NCBI GenBank assembly: GCA_016858145.1
Contig: JAEHOE010000072.1
Span: 434,001 to 498,000, forward strand
Length of the DNA stretch: 64,000 nt
Reading direction: 5' to 3'
Source of the DNA: Edaphochlamys debaryana
Taxonomy: Eukaryota > Chlorophyta > Chlorophyceae > Chlamydomonadales
A model generated the notes under the pieces. It was not told the DNA's origin. It saw nothing but the letters and a program-made list of their open reading frames with translations, and searched no databases. Every line of letters starts with the position of its first letter. Within the stretch, counting starts at the first letter, position 1. Below are positions 34,001 to 45,339 of this stretch, piece by piece. The position numbers and the translations under genes are program-made.

Positions 34001-37000
34001 GGCTTTCGCCGCCGCCTCCGGAGACGCCGCTGCCGCTGCCAGGCTCGCCGCCAGGGCCCCAGGGTCCTCCTCTGCCCGCCGCCCCCGCAATGCCGCGCAC
34101 GCCGTTGCCTGCCCCGCCGCCGCCTGCCGAGCCAACGCCGGCTGCAAGCCCGCCCGCGGCTCCGCCCCTTCCCCAACCACCGTCCCCGCGTCCCCTCCGC
34201 TCGCCGTCGCCGCCGCGCCGCCCCCGCGCGCCCCTCAGTCCGCGCCGGTCCCCCAGCCCAAGTCCCCACCCGGAGCCCCCACGCCCCCCAGCCCCTCCGG
34301 CCCCTCGCAAGCCGTTTGCCCCGCGCCGCCCGCGCATCCCATTCATCCCGGACCTTCCTCCTACCCCCGGCCCTTCGGTGCCATGGACAACCCCGCCTGG
34401 AGCGCCAGTCGCATTGCAACCACCGGCTGTACCCGGCCCCTACCCGCCGCCGTACGCGGCCTACCCGCCGCCGTACTACGGGTACTTCCGGCCGCCGCCG
34501 TACGGAGGCGTATACGGAGGCTACGGCTTGCCCCCTCCAGCAGTGGATGCGGACTCGACGCCACCGCCTCCAGAGTCTCCAGGCCTGCCACTAGCGCCTG
34601 ATCTGCCGCCCCCGCCGCCCTTGCTACCACCACCAGATCGTCCGTTCGCGCCTGACCTGCCGCCTCCGCCACCACCGCCAGCGTCGCCCAACTTACCGCT
34701 AGCACCCGGTCTGCCGCCTCCGCCGCCTCCGCCAGCGCCACCAGATCGTCCGTTCGCGCCTGACCTGCCGCCTCCGCCACCACCGCCAGCGTCGCCCGGC
34801 TCACCGCTAGCGCCCGACCTGCCGCCGCCTCCGCCTCCGCCAGCGCCACCAGATCGTCCATTCGTGCCTGACCTGCCGCCTCCGCCGCCACCGCCAGCGC
34901 CGCCCGGCTCGCCACTAGTGCCCGACCTGCCGCCGCCTCCGCCTCCGCCAGCGCCACCAGATCGTCCGTTCGCGCCTGACCTGCCGCCTCCGCCACCACC
35001 GCCAGCGCCGCCCGGCTCGCCGCTAGCGCCCGGCCTGCCGCCGCCGCCACCTCCGTCACCACCACCGCCTGTAACCCCAGGGCAGCCAGCCTTCCCCAGA
35101 TTCCCCGGATGGCCGGAGCTGCCGCCGCCGCCGCCACCTCCTGATCTCCCCGATCTGCCGCCGTCGCCGCCGCCACCTCCCCCACCGCTGGTGCCGGAGC
35201 TGCCGCCGCCGCCGCGGCCGCCGCCTGCGACGCCTAAGCTACCATCCAAGCCCAAGGCTCCGAACACTCCGCGGCCGCCGCCGTCGCCCAAGCCGCCTTC
35301 AGCACCGGCCTCGCCCGACCTGCCGCCGCCGCCACCCGGCTTCCCCAGCTTTCCGGGTTGGCCGGCGTGGCCAAACCTCCCATTGGGACCCCGTGCCCCC
35401 GCGGAACCCCCTCCGCCGCCCGACGTCCCCGGCGCACCGCGCCTTTGGTCTCCCCCCCCGCCGCCCCCGCCGCCGCCCCCGCTCGTCCCTAGCGCGTCGC
35501 CGCCCCCGCCCCCGCCTCCGCCACCTCCAGCCCCTAGCCCGCCCCCGCCCTCCTCCCCTGGCTTCCCCGCCCTCCCCGCCTTTCCCAGATGGCCAAACTG
35601 GCCCGACCTCCCCAGGGGCCCTGGGCTTCCCTCGGAGCCTGGGGAGCCCCCGGGCAGTGACCCAGGGGACTCGCTACCCAACGAACCGGCGGCGCCCCCC
35701 GGCGAAGGCGGCAGCGAAACACGTGGCGCTTTGGAGGAGGGCTCCGTGCCTCATCAGCCGGCGCTGGAGGGGTCTGCCTCCGAATCTGCCGCCGACCCAG
35801 ATGGATCTGCATCCAGATCCGACCTTGCGATCGCTGACGAGCGTGATGTAGATCGTACGGATGACGGGGTGGTCGTGGGCCGGAGGAGCCTGCGCAGCGG
35901 CAGCAGCAGCCGGTGGCATGCCAGCGTCGGAGGCAGCGGCAGCGGCAGCGGCAGCGGCAGCGGCGGCGGCGTCAGCAGAACCGGCGGGCGTGGGGTGACG
36001 CCGTTGGGGAGCGTGGAGGCAGGCGAGGGGTATGAGGAGGAGGCGTTTGGGCGCAACGACCGGGAGGAGGAGGGCCAGGAGGCGCTGTCCGAGGGCGCGG
36101 CCCTGACGGCCCTTCTGGGCGGCTGGCGACCCGACGGGTGGACCTGGCTCACAGACATGTGGCTCACGGTGGGTGCAGAGGCGGGGGAAAGAGGGGCAAA
36201 GGGACAGGGGAAAGGGGGGCAGCAGCAAACGAGGAGAGGGACGGGGATTACTGCGCAAAGCTCTCCGCCTGCAGCTGTCCTAAGTTCCACTCACCCTTAC
36301 GCCTTCCCCGCCCCTCGCACCCTAATCCCCTGCCCTCCCATCCCACCCGCTGACCCCCTGATCAGGAGCACGCCAAGGACCTGGGCCTGGGGGCCTGGCT
36401 CGCCCAGGCCCGATCCGCCATCGCAAACGCTACTGCCGCCACCCCTGCCGCCGCCGCCGCCGCCGCCGCCGCCGCAACCCCTGGCAGCGCCGGCGCTCTG
36501 CCCGCGGCGCCGCTGGCGGCGGTGGAGGCGGCGCTGCATGCGGCTCCGTTGCCGTACATAACCCCCGAGGCCCTTCATCGCCTGTCCTGGGAGCGGGCCC
36601 GGCGGGCATCCGCCGAGGCTCTGGCAATCCGCTCTCAGCGGCTGGCCGGAAACGCTGGACCAGGGTCCCCTGGCTCCGCTTCCGCTTCCGCCGCGGCCGC
36701 CACCGTCGCCGCTGCCAGTGCGGCCGGCGATGTGGAGCTGAGCGGGGCCGAAGCAGCGGCTGCGGTGCCGGAGCATGGCGAGGCAGAAGGAGCGGCAGTG
36801 GGGGGTGGGGCAAGGGGGCCTGGTGGGACCGGCGGCGCGTGGCGGCGTCGGCGGGGGCTCCTGCAGAACCTGCCGGCAGGGCTGACGCCGCAGCTGGTGC
36901 CACTGTCCGAGTGGTCTGGGGTGTGAGTGCGGGGATCGCTTTGGGGCAGGGCAATGGACAAAGGTGTTGTGCAAGCTTGGTCGTGATGCGGGCTGACGGG

Positions 37001-38491
37001 GTGTGTTGGCAGGACCGCTGACCTCCCCCTTCGCCCCAGCCTTCTAGCCCACCCGCGCCGCTCCCCCCTTGCCCTTGACACAACTCTCCCTCGTCCGATA
37101 TATCACGTTCGCGCAGAACGCTGATTGAGTCGTGGCTGGACGCCATCTTTCGCGGCAAGTCCTTTCGCACCCTGCGCGCCTGCACCAACGATACGTCGAC
37201 GTTCGGGCCCAACAGGTTTTCGCCCTGGACCTGCTTCAAGTGAGCGCGAGCGAGGCGGTCCCAAACTCTTGACCTCATCGCCGACCTGGTCTTAGCCTGT
37301 CCGCACTCCGAACCGCACGGCAACAAAGCCTTCTCACGTGGCCTCGTCCCCCTCCGCGCTCCCCTTCCGTCATCCTCCCATCTCGACCACCCCCCTCTCA
37401 GGTACACCATCCTCTGCAACCGAGTGGCGAAGCAGACCCCCAACATCACTAACTACGAGCTGTACGACCTGGGTCTGGATCCGTTCGAGATCAACGACAG
37501 GTGCGTGGCGTGCTGTGCGGGGCGGATCTCCGTGTGATGTACACTTTCCGGTCTCCCACACAACGTCGTGCACGCTCCGCAGGTACCGCCTGTACCGCGG
37601 CCAGGAGTGGAGCCTCAGCCAGCGGCGGTTGGTTGACCGGCTTGATGCCGTACTAACAGTCATGTCGTACTGCAGCGGGATCACGTGCAGGTGGGGAGCT
37701 GGGAGCGGAAATGACAGGGGGAAATGAAGAGCAGCATGCTGCAGACCGACCGAGGTTCAAGGGCGACGCGATGCGCAGTCCTTGGGGAGCAACTGTCTTA
37801 GCTCATGTGCATGTGACGACTGCGCTGACGAGGCTGGCTCGTGCGGGTGCCTTGAACCCGCAGAAACCCGTTCCTACGGATACATCCAGACGGCAGGTGA
37901 GCGGGCGACAGCGGGGAGGGCAGGTGCTCGCTTCCCGCACCGGCCATGGCACGTGCACAGATTGGGAGGGCAAGGCTCAATACCGCTTGATTGCGTGGGC
38001 GCTGCTCAACGACCACGCCCACTGCCCGCTCTGCCGTTTCAACACCGCCCTCCCGTTGGCCCCCGCCCACCGCCCCGACCGCAGTGTGAAGACCTTCACA
38101 CAGGCTCTGGACGCACGGTACGACAGCCTGTACGAACGGTTCAAGAAGTTCTCGTACAAGCGGTGCACTGTGTAAGTGCGCGTGTGGCTGATAGAGCCGG
38201 CCTCAGTCCGCGCAGAGTCTGCCTTCAGCTGTCACCGTAGCTCCCCAGGCAGAACCCGTGCATGGCCCATGCCGCGCTGCCAAATGATGATCCACTTCAC
38301 TGCTCACTTGTAGCCACTGCCGCCCTGTTTGACTTACCAGCCCTCTGGTTCCGTTCGGCAGCTGACTGCCCCTGCCACTTCGCGCCCTACTGTCCTGTGC
38401 CCTGCGCTCCTTGCCTGCCCCCAGCTACTTCAACCCGGACAACGAGGACCCGGACCCCTACCTGGCGGGACTCACGGACCGGCAGCCCTAG
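28009..38491 (+). CDS. Secreted sulfatase with giant proline-rich insertion (sulfatase 2)
   Basis: Twenty-two exons (28009-28113, 28744-28819, 29106-29178, 29397-29440, 29698-29759, 30110-30209, 30440-30492, 30759-30853, 31173-31311, 31373-31441, 31917-32055, 32279-32331, 32543-32660, 32878-33173, 33337-36168, 36366-36922, 37117-37239, 37402-37500, 37583-37690, 37864-37896, 38085-38171, 38425-38491) total 5,328 nt, giving 1,775 residues with no phase conflict. A signal peptide (SLLALALTLLM, then AKA) is followed by KPNIIMILT and DDQDYVLNSTH, CCPSRTAFMTGR (formylglycine Cys first), YLVGKFLNG, NTFAPHD, TSDNGFKLGNH and DVRVPFLMAGPG. The C terminus has LYDLGLDPFEI. Most intron positions match sulfatase 1; the intron inside its 16212-16404 segment is absent here. 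An extracellular sulfatase anchored in, or spaced by, a proline-rich rod is inferred. Confidence 0.88.
29987..30155 (+). repeat. Duplicated exon start in sulfatase 2
   Basis: The exon start AAGYRTYLVGK (30110 onward) has an upstream copy at about 29989-30021 encoding AAGYRTYAVGK. The acceptor AG is replaced by GG in the upstream copy, so only the downstream one can be spliced. Confidence 0.8.
31719..31909 (+). repeat. (CCCT)n microsatellite forming a polypyrimidine tract
   Basis: About 48 uninterrupted CCCT units (191 bp) end seven bases before the exon at 31917, whose acceptor is CTTACAG. The other strand is (GGGA)n and could form quadruplex or triplex structures. Confidence 0.95.
32031..32118 (+). 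repeat. Tandem copy of an exon end and its 5' splice site in sulfatase 2
   Basis: The exon end encoding VLVYTSDN plus the GTAGGGG donor (32031-32062) is repeated 56 bp downstream (32087-32118) with an intact donor. Use of the second donor would add 56 nt and break the frame. Confidence 0.85.
33337..36168 (+). other. 944-residue proline-rich exon of sulfatase 2
   Basis: One 2,832-bp exon encodes almost uninterrupted PPPPP/SPPP sequence, later with Trp-containing FPGWP and FPRWPNWPDLP modules, an acidic Ser/Gly tail with (GS)n, and the end WTWLTDMWLT. The frame is fixed by phase with the exons ending at 33173 and starting at 36366. Confidence 0.85.
34600..35060 (+). repeat. 108-bp (36-residue) tandem repeats in the proline-rich exon
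   Basis: The motif gatcgtcc recurs at 34636, 34744, 34852 and 34960, exactly 108 bp apart. Units read DRPFAPDLPPPPPPPA followed by a second half PGSPLAPDLPPPPPPPAPP. Confidence 0.9.
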
Positions 38492-38936
38492 GCCCGGGCC
38501 CGGTCAGCCCTGCTGGGCCACGCCAAGGGCAATGGCGTCTCCCCTAGCTTGAGAGGGAGTTGAGGGGCTTCATGCACTAGGGTGCCCCAACCTAGAGGCG
38601 GCGATAATGATTAGCGGTCTTGGCTTAGGTATGATGACGGGACCTAGCTGGGGGACGGGCGTCACGGCCTAGTGCCTGAGGCGCTCGGCGGGCGCTGAGC
38701 GGGGTCGGCGACCTGCCTTGAGCGACTGCTGCTGAGCCCTGGGGTGTAGGAGGGCGAGCTAGATATGATGTAGAACTTTGAGCCACTAGATGCAATCGCA
38801 TTGGGTCGGATCGGGAATCGGAGCGGAGCTCATGTGGTGCAGGCCATGGGCGAGTCACTCGGAAACCTGCATGGAGCTTGTGCGCTGCAGGTTGGGGGCG
38901 GGGTGCTACGGGAGGCATTGCCGGACGTTGCCGTGT

Positions 38937-39075
38937 CACAGGTTGCGGGCTGGTCACAGGTTGCTGGTCACAGGGGGGCCTTGGCTGGTCACATACAGGG
39001 GGCCCTTGGCTGGTCACAGGGGGCCTTGGCCGGTCACAGGCAGGCTGTGACAAGGCAGACAGGCTGTGACACGGC
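38937..39075 (+). repeat. TGGTCACAGG-type minisatellite
   Basis: The core tggtcaca(gg) recurs about six times with spacers containing gggggccttggc, followed by two gctgtgaca variants. Confidence 0.75.
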
Positions 39076-39254
39076 ATGTGTGACTAAGGAGGAAGCATGA
39101 GAACGAACGAACGATGAAAGCGCGTATATGTGATGGCGGTACAGCTACGCTGTCTCTGGAGTTGCACCCTGACGGCAAGGCGGACGGGTTGTACCCACCA
39201 ACCAGAGTCATTGGTCCCCTGCGGTTGGGACGCTGGCCGAATTCGATGCATGGG

Positions 39255-39405
39255 CCAGGGCACGCTGGGCTGGTGGTAGAGATGGAGGGCTTGGAGGGAT
39301 GGGGGCTCCACGGAGCCAAATGTACACATTGGACTCCGTCTCTGGGGGGGGAGCCGGGGAGGGGCCACGGGGCTCAGCCCTTTCCTGCCTTCGGACCCTT
39401 GTCTA
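39255..39405. repeat. Dispersed repeat copy 1
   Basis: Shares blocks such as ccacggggctcagccctttc and cctgccttcgg, plus a preceding ctccacggagcca-like block, with 49930-50045. The nature of the element is unknown. Confidence 0.5.
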
Positions 39406-40569
39406 TTGCTCCTGGGTCCAGCCCCGTACGCCATTCCTTTGCCTGCACGCAAATCTCTGGCCCTTGTCCCGTTGCGCATTATTGCTTGCCTTGACCGATC
39501 TGATCCCCGTTCACCAGTACCAATATGAAGCCGGAGACGATGCGGAGGATGAACGGAACAAGGCAGTGGCGAGGAAGGCGTCCGTGAGCGCGCGCTGCTC
39601 TATGCTTCACTGCTGCCTCAGGCTGCTACGGTGCTCCCCCACACAGGAGCACACCCCGCACCGACCATCCCTCAATCCCTGCCTGCTACCCCCGGGCCCC
39701 GACGGACCTTGTGGGGGCGCGCCTGAGGGGTGCGCGTATCGCAAAAGAACAAAGTTAGCGTGTGCAGGGAAGGAACTGCTTGCGCACGGCCTTGACCACA
39801 ACACCCATAGTTTATGGTTTTTTCCCTCGCACAGGCACAGGACGGACGAGCGAGCCCGTACGTCGGACCGGGTTTCGTACCCAGTGCTAGGCCCCTCCGG
39901 GTTCAGGGCGGGCGGGCAAATGCTGGAAACCGGCCCGTGCTTTCTGTTCAGGATGCACATTAGCACAACGTGGCTCATGAGTTTGGCAGGTTAGCCGTGG
40001 CTATGTGACAATCGTGTCACCGGCGGCGGCGCGATATCGGGATATCAAGTCTGGTTTCCACCCGCGCCGGCCGTGTCGATTCACGCTCTTGAGTGCCCCT
40101 CCGCGCTCCGCACGGACGACAGCACTTCTGCATTGCACGCTGTCATCGTTAAGCAAATGCACACTCGCTCAAACGGGCCCTGGGCGCCCGAGACCTTGCG
40201 TCAATCTGACGCTCCAGACCGGTCTGGGTACCCAGAAGGGTCCAGACAACTGTTAGGCGGTTACTCATTGGTGTGCACGGGCTCGGCGGGCTCATCTTGG
40301 CCGGGGCTACGCGCATGTAAACAAATCCTTGACGGGCTGCGCCTGGGCTGGGCCGGCCGGCCGGGTGCAGTAGTAGTCTCGCGAGCCATTGGGGTGCGCG
40401 CTCGTCCGAGGCAGTTCCTGCCACAACCAATTTCACGTGGCCGGGCCTCCTCATTATGTTTGGCCTCTGTTCCAGTTAGAGGTTACCCCAAACGCATCCA
40501 CAGACGTGTATAGCTTGATCTGTCTAGACTGTGCCGCTCGTGCGAGAGAGGCTCTTGCCAGCTGCGGCC

Positions 40570-43500
40570 ATGGTTACGCCCCTGAAGACCGGTGCCCCGG
40601 TGCACACCACGGAGCAGGCGCAGCGAAGAAGGTACGCACGCGAGGGGCAGCACAGGGCTAGTGATGAAGAAGACTGCTCCTCCGCGCCGCGTTGCGACAA
40701 CTTCCCATCCTCGAGCAACGAACGTAAACACCTTCCCCCCAAAGGGCGACGCCTGGATCGGCAATGTGGAAGCAAGAGGAGGAAAGAAAAATACTACAAG
40801 CGTTCTTGGAGTGCGGCCCGCGGTAATTTGGGTTGTTCATCGAGGACGAACAACGCGGACTGTAGTTTGGAGGCTTGCATCTCATTGTCACAATGCCCTT
40901 AGAATTTCTGGCTTAGTTCGGGTTGTTCGACTAGTTTGCGACGCCCCGGCGGGTCGACCATGTGGTGCGCTGACGCCGGCGGCTTCACAAGGAACGGAAA
41001 GCAAGAGCGCTTTGGCTTCGTATGCACACAAGCACAAATGGTACAAATGTGTATCAGCCTCCCAGACTGCGGGGGGTACGATGTCGCGCCCGACCAAGTG
41101 CCGGCACGGCGAGTCGGCGGTAACCCTCTTGCCCCCCGGCTTGCGACTATCCCCTTACTTCGTCCCTTTCGGCTTGCTCGCAACAGGTGGACTGAGATTG
41201 CGCAGAGGCTGCCCGGTCGCACAGGTGGGTGCCCGGTTGTTAGGCCCCGTCCGATGGTCCGGGATTGCTTGTTGTCCCTCCTCGACAACGCTTTACATAC
41301 AACCCTCTGCTCCTCCCCCAGGCGTTCAGGTCAAGAGCTTGTGGTACGGGTAAGCAGTGAGAGAAGCTAGCAATAACGGCAGAAACGTGATGGCGGCGCG
41401 TGCCCATTGATACCCAGAATCCTCAAGTCCTTCCGCATCTCGCAGCGCGCAACTACTTGCTTCTGAATGTCTGCTGAGTATGGGATTCCCCCGTGGCCCT
41501 CAGCAAGCTCAAGGCCAAGAGCACACGGGCCCCCAGCCTGCTCGGCTTCTTCATACATAACCTTGCGGCCCACCCCGGGGGATCCGACTGCCCCGCGGCC
41601 CGGTCCGAGGCCTACGCCCTCGCCCTCAAGCAACACGCCATGGCGGTGGGGCGGGCGGGCCACGACAGCTCCAGCGACGACGAGATGACTGAGGCCATGG
41701 ATGGCGTCACGCCCAAGCAAGAGGCGGAGGGCGCCGAGGCCGTGCAGCGGGTGAGCGCTAGGGCTGCTGGGTCGATAAAGGGGGGGGCATGGGTCTTGGA
41801 ATGCGTGCCTGTTAGCCCGCCCTGTTGTCGGAGTTCACCGGCCTGACCCCAGTGCCCTCCCCATCTGCCTGCCGTGGCCCCTGTTACCCCAGGAGCTGCC
41901 GCTGCTGCCACCCATCTCTCCGCTACCGCCCGCCCAGGCACACAGCGTCAACGGCACTGCCGCTATTGCGGACGGTGCCTATGCCGAGGCGACCGCACCC
42001 GGTGACAGCAACGGCGCTGGCGAGGCGTCTGCAACCATGGACACCGGACTCGACCACGCATGGGCTCAGGCGGAGGACGCTGGAGATGCCCAGGGCTGGC
42101 TGGCACTTGTGTACGACGCGCTTCGCGACGGCGAGGAGGAAGCCGAGGACGCAGGGCAGGCAGGGCCCAACAGCAGCGGCTGCGCCCTGACGGTAGACGT
42201 CGCTGTGACTCCTGTGGGCCAGACGCTGAACCCTACTTCAACCCTACAGTACGCACACGCCCCGCACGGGGGCCCTGTATCCACCGGCCAGTCACCACCT
42301 CCGCTGCCGGGCCATAGCCAGGGCCAGCAGGGCTGGGCGTCGCCGCCGGCTCTCAATGCAGAGTGGGAGCCGACGGGCGAGCGCCGGGGCTGGAGCGCGC
42401 CGCCGCCGGATGTGGGGCTGGCGGCGGAGGGCATGGAGCTGGGCCGGGGCTTCGCGGCGCACGCTGAGGAGTGGCTCGCGCGGTCGGACCGAGTTCCAGT
42501 TCCGGCGGCGGATCTGCCCGACAGCCCTTCAGTGCCGGCTCCTGCCTTCGCCCCCGGCAGCTGGCGGGCGGGCAGCTCCCAGCCCCCGTCGCAGCCGGCT
42601 GCTGACCGGACCCACAGGCTAGCGCAGCGGGCGGCTGCAGGGCTGTGGTCTTCTTCCAACCTGTGGGAACGGCCAGCGGAACGGGCGGCTGCCGGGCACT
42701 CCTGGGGCCCCTCTGCGTTCCCTAGCCATCTGCCCGGCAGCAGCGCACCGCAGCAGCAGCAGCCCCTCGCCAGCAGCGGCAGGCACGCGCATCCCCCCAC
42801 GGCACCGCAGCCCTGCGCTTCTGCGTACGCGCCGCCGCCTCACGCCGCTTCGACGGCTTATTTTGGCGACGGCTACTATGGCGGCTGGTTAGACGATGGC
42901 ACGAGCTCCGCCCCTGAGCTTCACACGCCACGCCGCGCCACTGATGGCGGCATGTACGCGCCGCCCTCGGGTCCAATGCAGTCGCCGCAGCCCCCCTTCT
43001 ACCCGCCTCCCTGCCCCTCCTGCTGCTGTGCGTGCGGGGCAGGCCGATGGCACCAGAAGCCCGCCAACGCGTACGGCATGCAATCCTCGCCGTACGACCC
43101 CCGCGCCGCCAACGGCCGCTGGGTACCTCCTCCTCCCCCGAGCCACCAGGGCTGGAGTGCTCCCTCCGGCCACGGCCCCCTCAGCACTGCCCCCTCGGCG
43201 CCGTCAGCCTTCGGTGTTCCCAGCTGGGACCCCTGTGCCACCGACGGATGGCCGACGGTGGAGGGCGCCGGAGGCCCCGCCACCCCCGGCCAGAACCGCT
43301 TCGGCGGGCGCTGCGCCCTGCCGCGCTCCCGCAACAATCTTGAAAGGGGATCGCTTCCCAGCAGCTGGTCTCTCGCTTCTGTCGCCTCCGCCTACCCAGA
43401 GCAAACCCCCTCTCCAATGAGCCTCTGGACCGCAGCGGCGCCCGGCGCAGGCGACCTGGCACCGGCAGCCGCTAGTGCCCGCACGCCCCGCTCTAGCGCT

Positions 43501-43746
43501 GCTGTGGCGGACCCCCCGGTTGCGCGGTGCATGCCGTACACGAGGCAGTCAGACCCAGGCGTGCACCGGCGCATCCCAGCCCCCAAGGCTACCGGCCTGG
43601 CACCGCAGCCCCCCTGTGCTGCTGTGGGCCCCCGGCGGCTCCCGTCGGACTTGCAAGCGCTGTTTGACCGCACTGGCATGCCTCCGCCCCCGGATGGTCC
43701 CCTGCCGCCCTTTCTGCATGAGCTCAATGGAAAGCCAGAATGTTGA
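40570..43746 (+). CDS. MYB/SANT-like protein with Pro/Gly/Ser-rich tail, copy A
   Basis: Exons 40570-40631, 41187-41224, 41322-41349, 41504-41750 and 41893-43746 give 742 residues in a closed frame. Spliced exons 1-4 encode a MYB-type helix-turn-helix: W-TEIAQRLPGRT-GVQVKSLW, with 18 residues between the tryptophans and the LPGRT signature, then YGKLKAKS. The region before the first W is only about 21 residues, so helix 1 of a normal repeat is missing or degenerate. A conserved segment follows (LLGFF, HPGG, AYALALKQHA, acidic DSSSDDE), and the last exon is low complexity rich in Pro, Gly, Ser, Ala and Trp, with a Cys cluster CPSCCCACGAGRWH. DNA binding is inferred from the repeat only. Copies B and C are paralogues with identical intron phases. 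Confidence 0.75.
42772..43056 (+). repeat. 285-bp island shared by all three MYB-like genes
   Basis: This stretch matches 53500-53784 and 58976-59260 over its full length with only one substitution seen by eye (Leu in A, Phe in B and C), while the flanking coding sequence differs by substitutions and indels. Confidence 0.85.
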
Positions 43747-44776
43747 TCACTGCTCCCACACTTCTGTCTTTTGAGCCTACCAATCACAGTCCGTATGGAC
43801 TCACGAACTCATGGACTCATGTGGTGGGTACCGGAATCCCAAGGTGTGGTGTTGCAGCGGGCCTTAATTGTTTTATGTTATGACTGATGAGGTCACCCTG
43901 ACCTGCGCTAAGCTTTTGCACAGGAGGGTCCTGAAGTGTATGCCATCATAGCTGTCATCCTAGTAGCGGGGTAATTCGTAGGGGGACAAGCACAAGCAAG
44001 GCGGCCGCATGATGGTGTCCGATGCTGCTTCTGTGTGCTGATGTGTTTGCAGGGTGTTTACTTAGGGGTCTTGCCAGCACGCACAACGTGTCTTACTGGC
44101 TTGTCAAAGGACAGTTGAGTGGCATGGCCAGACAGGATAGGATGCGACGATAACAGACCATCCACGTACGGCAGCAGAGTAGGCAGCAGATGCGCATTGC
44201 AGAATGCATAGTATCGCTTTTGGGCCGCGGACAGCCTGAGGGTGTCCTCCGGGCGGCGGCTCCTAGTCGCTTGAACGTTAGCCAGGCTTAGCCAGACGTA
44301 GGAGGTAGATAGGGGCAGGCGACGTCTTGGGAAGCGCTGGCCCGCTTCTGCTCACTTGACTGTTTGCGTGCGGCGGGCTCCATCCGGTGCGCTAGCAAGA
44401 GATTTTGACAGGCGAAGCTACTAGTAATTCGCGGCGGCATCAAGGTCTATGCGTGGAGGTCGACCATTGCAGAGCAAATGCGCCAAGGGTTGCGCGGTAC
44501 GGAATGGCTTGGTATGGGGCGCGGGGTGCGGGGCTCGGGGCTACTTGACTGAATGGCAGGGCGGGGAAGGGGTATGAAGGCACTCCTGGTTCGGTAAGGA
44601 GTCTGTGCGGCGGATAAAAGGCACGATCGCTGGCGCCCCCTGGCCTTCCTTGCTTTTGCTCTTGCTGGGCCGGCTGAGAGGTGAACATGACAAGCCCGAC
44701 TATGTATATGAGGCATGTGCTGCTCGCGCCCTGTCCTCCCGCCCGGCCGTCATAACGACACGGCCACCTGTCCTTT
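43747..44776. other. Spacer downstream of MYB-like copy A
   Basis: About 1 kb of less GC-rich DNA. No gene, RNA or repeat was recognised. Confidence 0.5.
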
Positions 44777-45055
44777 CTACCTCCCAGCTCCAACCCTTTC
44801 ATCTAAACGTCCACGGCATTGGCGCTTCATCATCAGCACCGCCGCAACGACCCGGCCCCCTGCCGCGGGCACCGCAGCAACGACGACGGGCTCGGCGTCC
44901 CCTGAGTTGCCGCCCAACGCGACCGGGAACACATTCGTCGACCACATGTTATAAGTTGACATATAGGCGCTCCGGCCGTATGCCGAGCCGCTGACGCCCG
45001 CAAGCAGTTCGGTGACCGTAGGCTTGAACGCGTTGTTGAAGGAGGTCGCCATCAC
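44777..45055 (-). pseudogene. Gene fragment, possibly N-terminal domain of an M60-like/TCAF-type protein
   Basis: A 92-codon frame starts MMATSFNNAFKPTVTELLAG and contains NVFPVALGG, PVVVAAVPAAGGRVVAA. This order (elLaGV, aFPV, pVvvAa, GRVvA) recalls the N-terminal domain of M60-like/TCAF proteins, which have many copies in volvocine genomes. The frame then turns into unrelated sequence and stops, and no continuation exon was found. It is either a truncated gene or a first exon whose gene is disrupted. Assignment is from memory of the pattern and is weak. Confidence 0.3.
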
Positions 45056-45339
45056 AGCCCATCCTCATGGAGGGAGCTTGGTTGAGCCGCTGAGAACTGA
45101 GAGGCCCCGCTGACCAGCAATCCACAGAGCATGCATGGGGCGGCTTGCTGGGTGCGGGGGCGCGAGGGGGCGACGGCACCCGCCCACATGCACCCCCAAC
45201 ATGAGCAGCCAGGCGCACCCGGACTCCCTGACACAAACCAGCCTTTGCTCCGTGTCCTACCGCCCGTGGCAGAGTACCACCTACCCTGCTGCCGCCATGA
45301 GCGCAGGCACCCAACACGCGACCTATAAGCTGTCGATCG

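Larger units (their letters stand above)
38492..40569. other. Spacer between sulfatase 2 and the first MYB-like gene
   Basis: No supported gene. It holds a TGGTCACAGG minisatellite and one copy of a dispersed repeat. Confidence 0.5.

Noticed and set aside
34600..35060. Regular 108-bp repeats as a CRISPR array
   Set aside because: The repeats are coding, have no unique spacers and lie in a eukaryotic exon.
34521..35681. 386-residue Gly-rich open frame on the minus strand
   Set aside because: It is the antisense shadow of the proline-rich sulfatase exon, whose frame is fixed by splicing phase on both sides.
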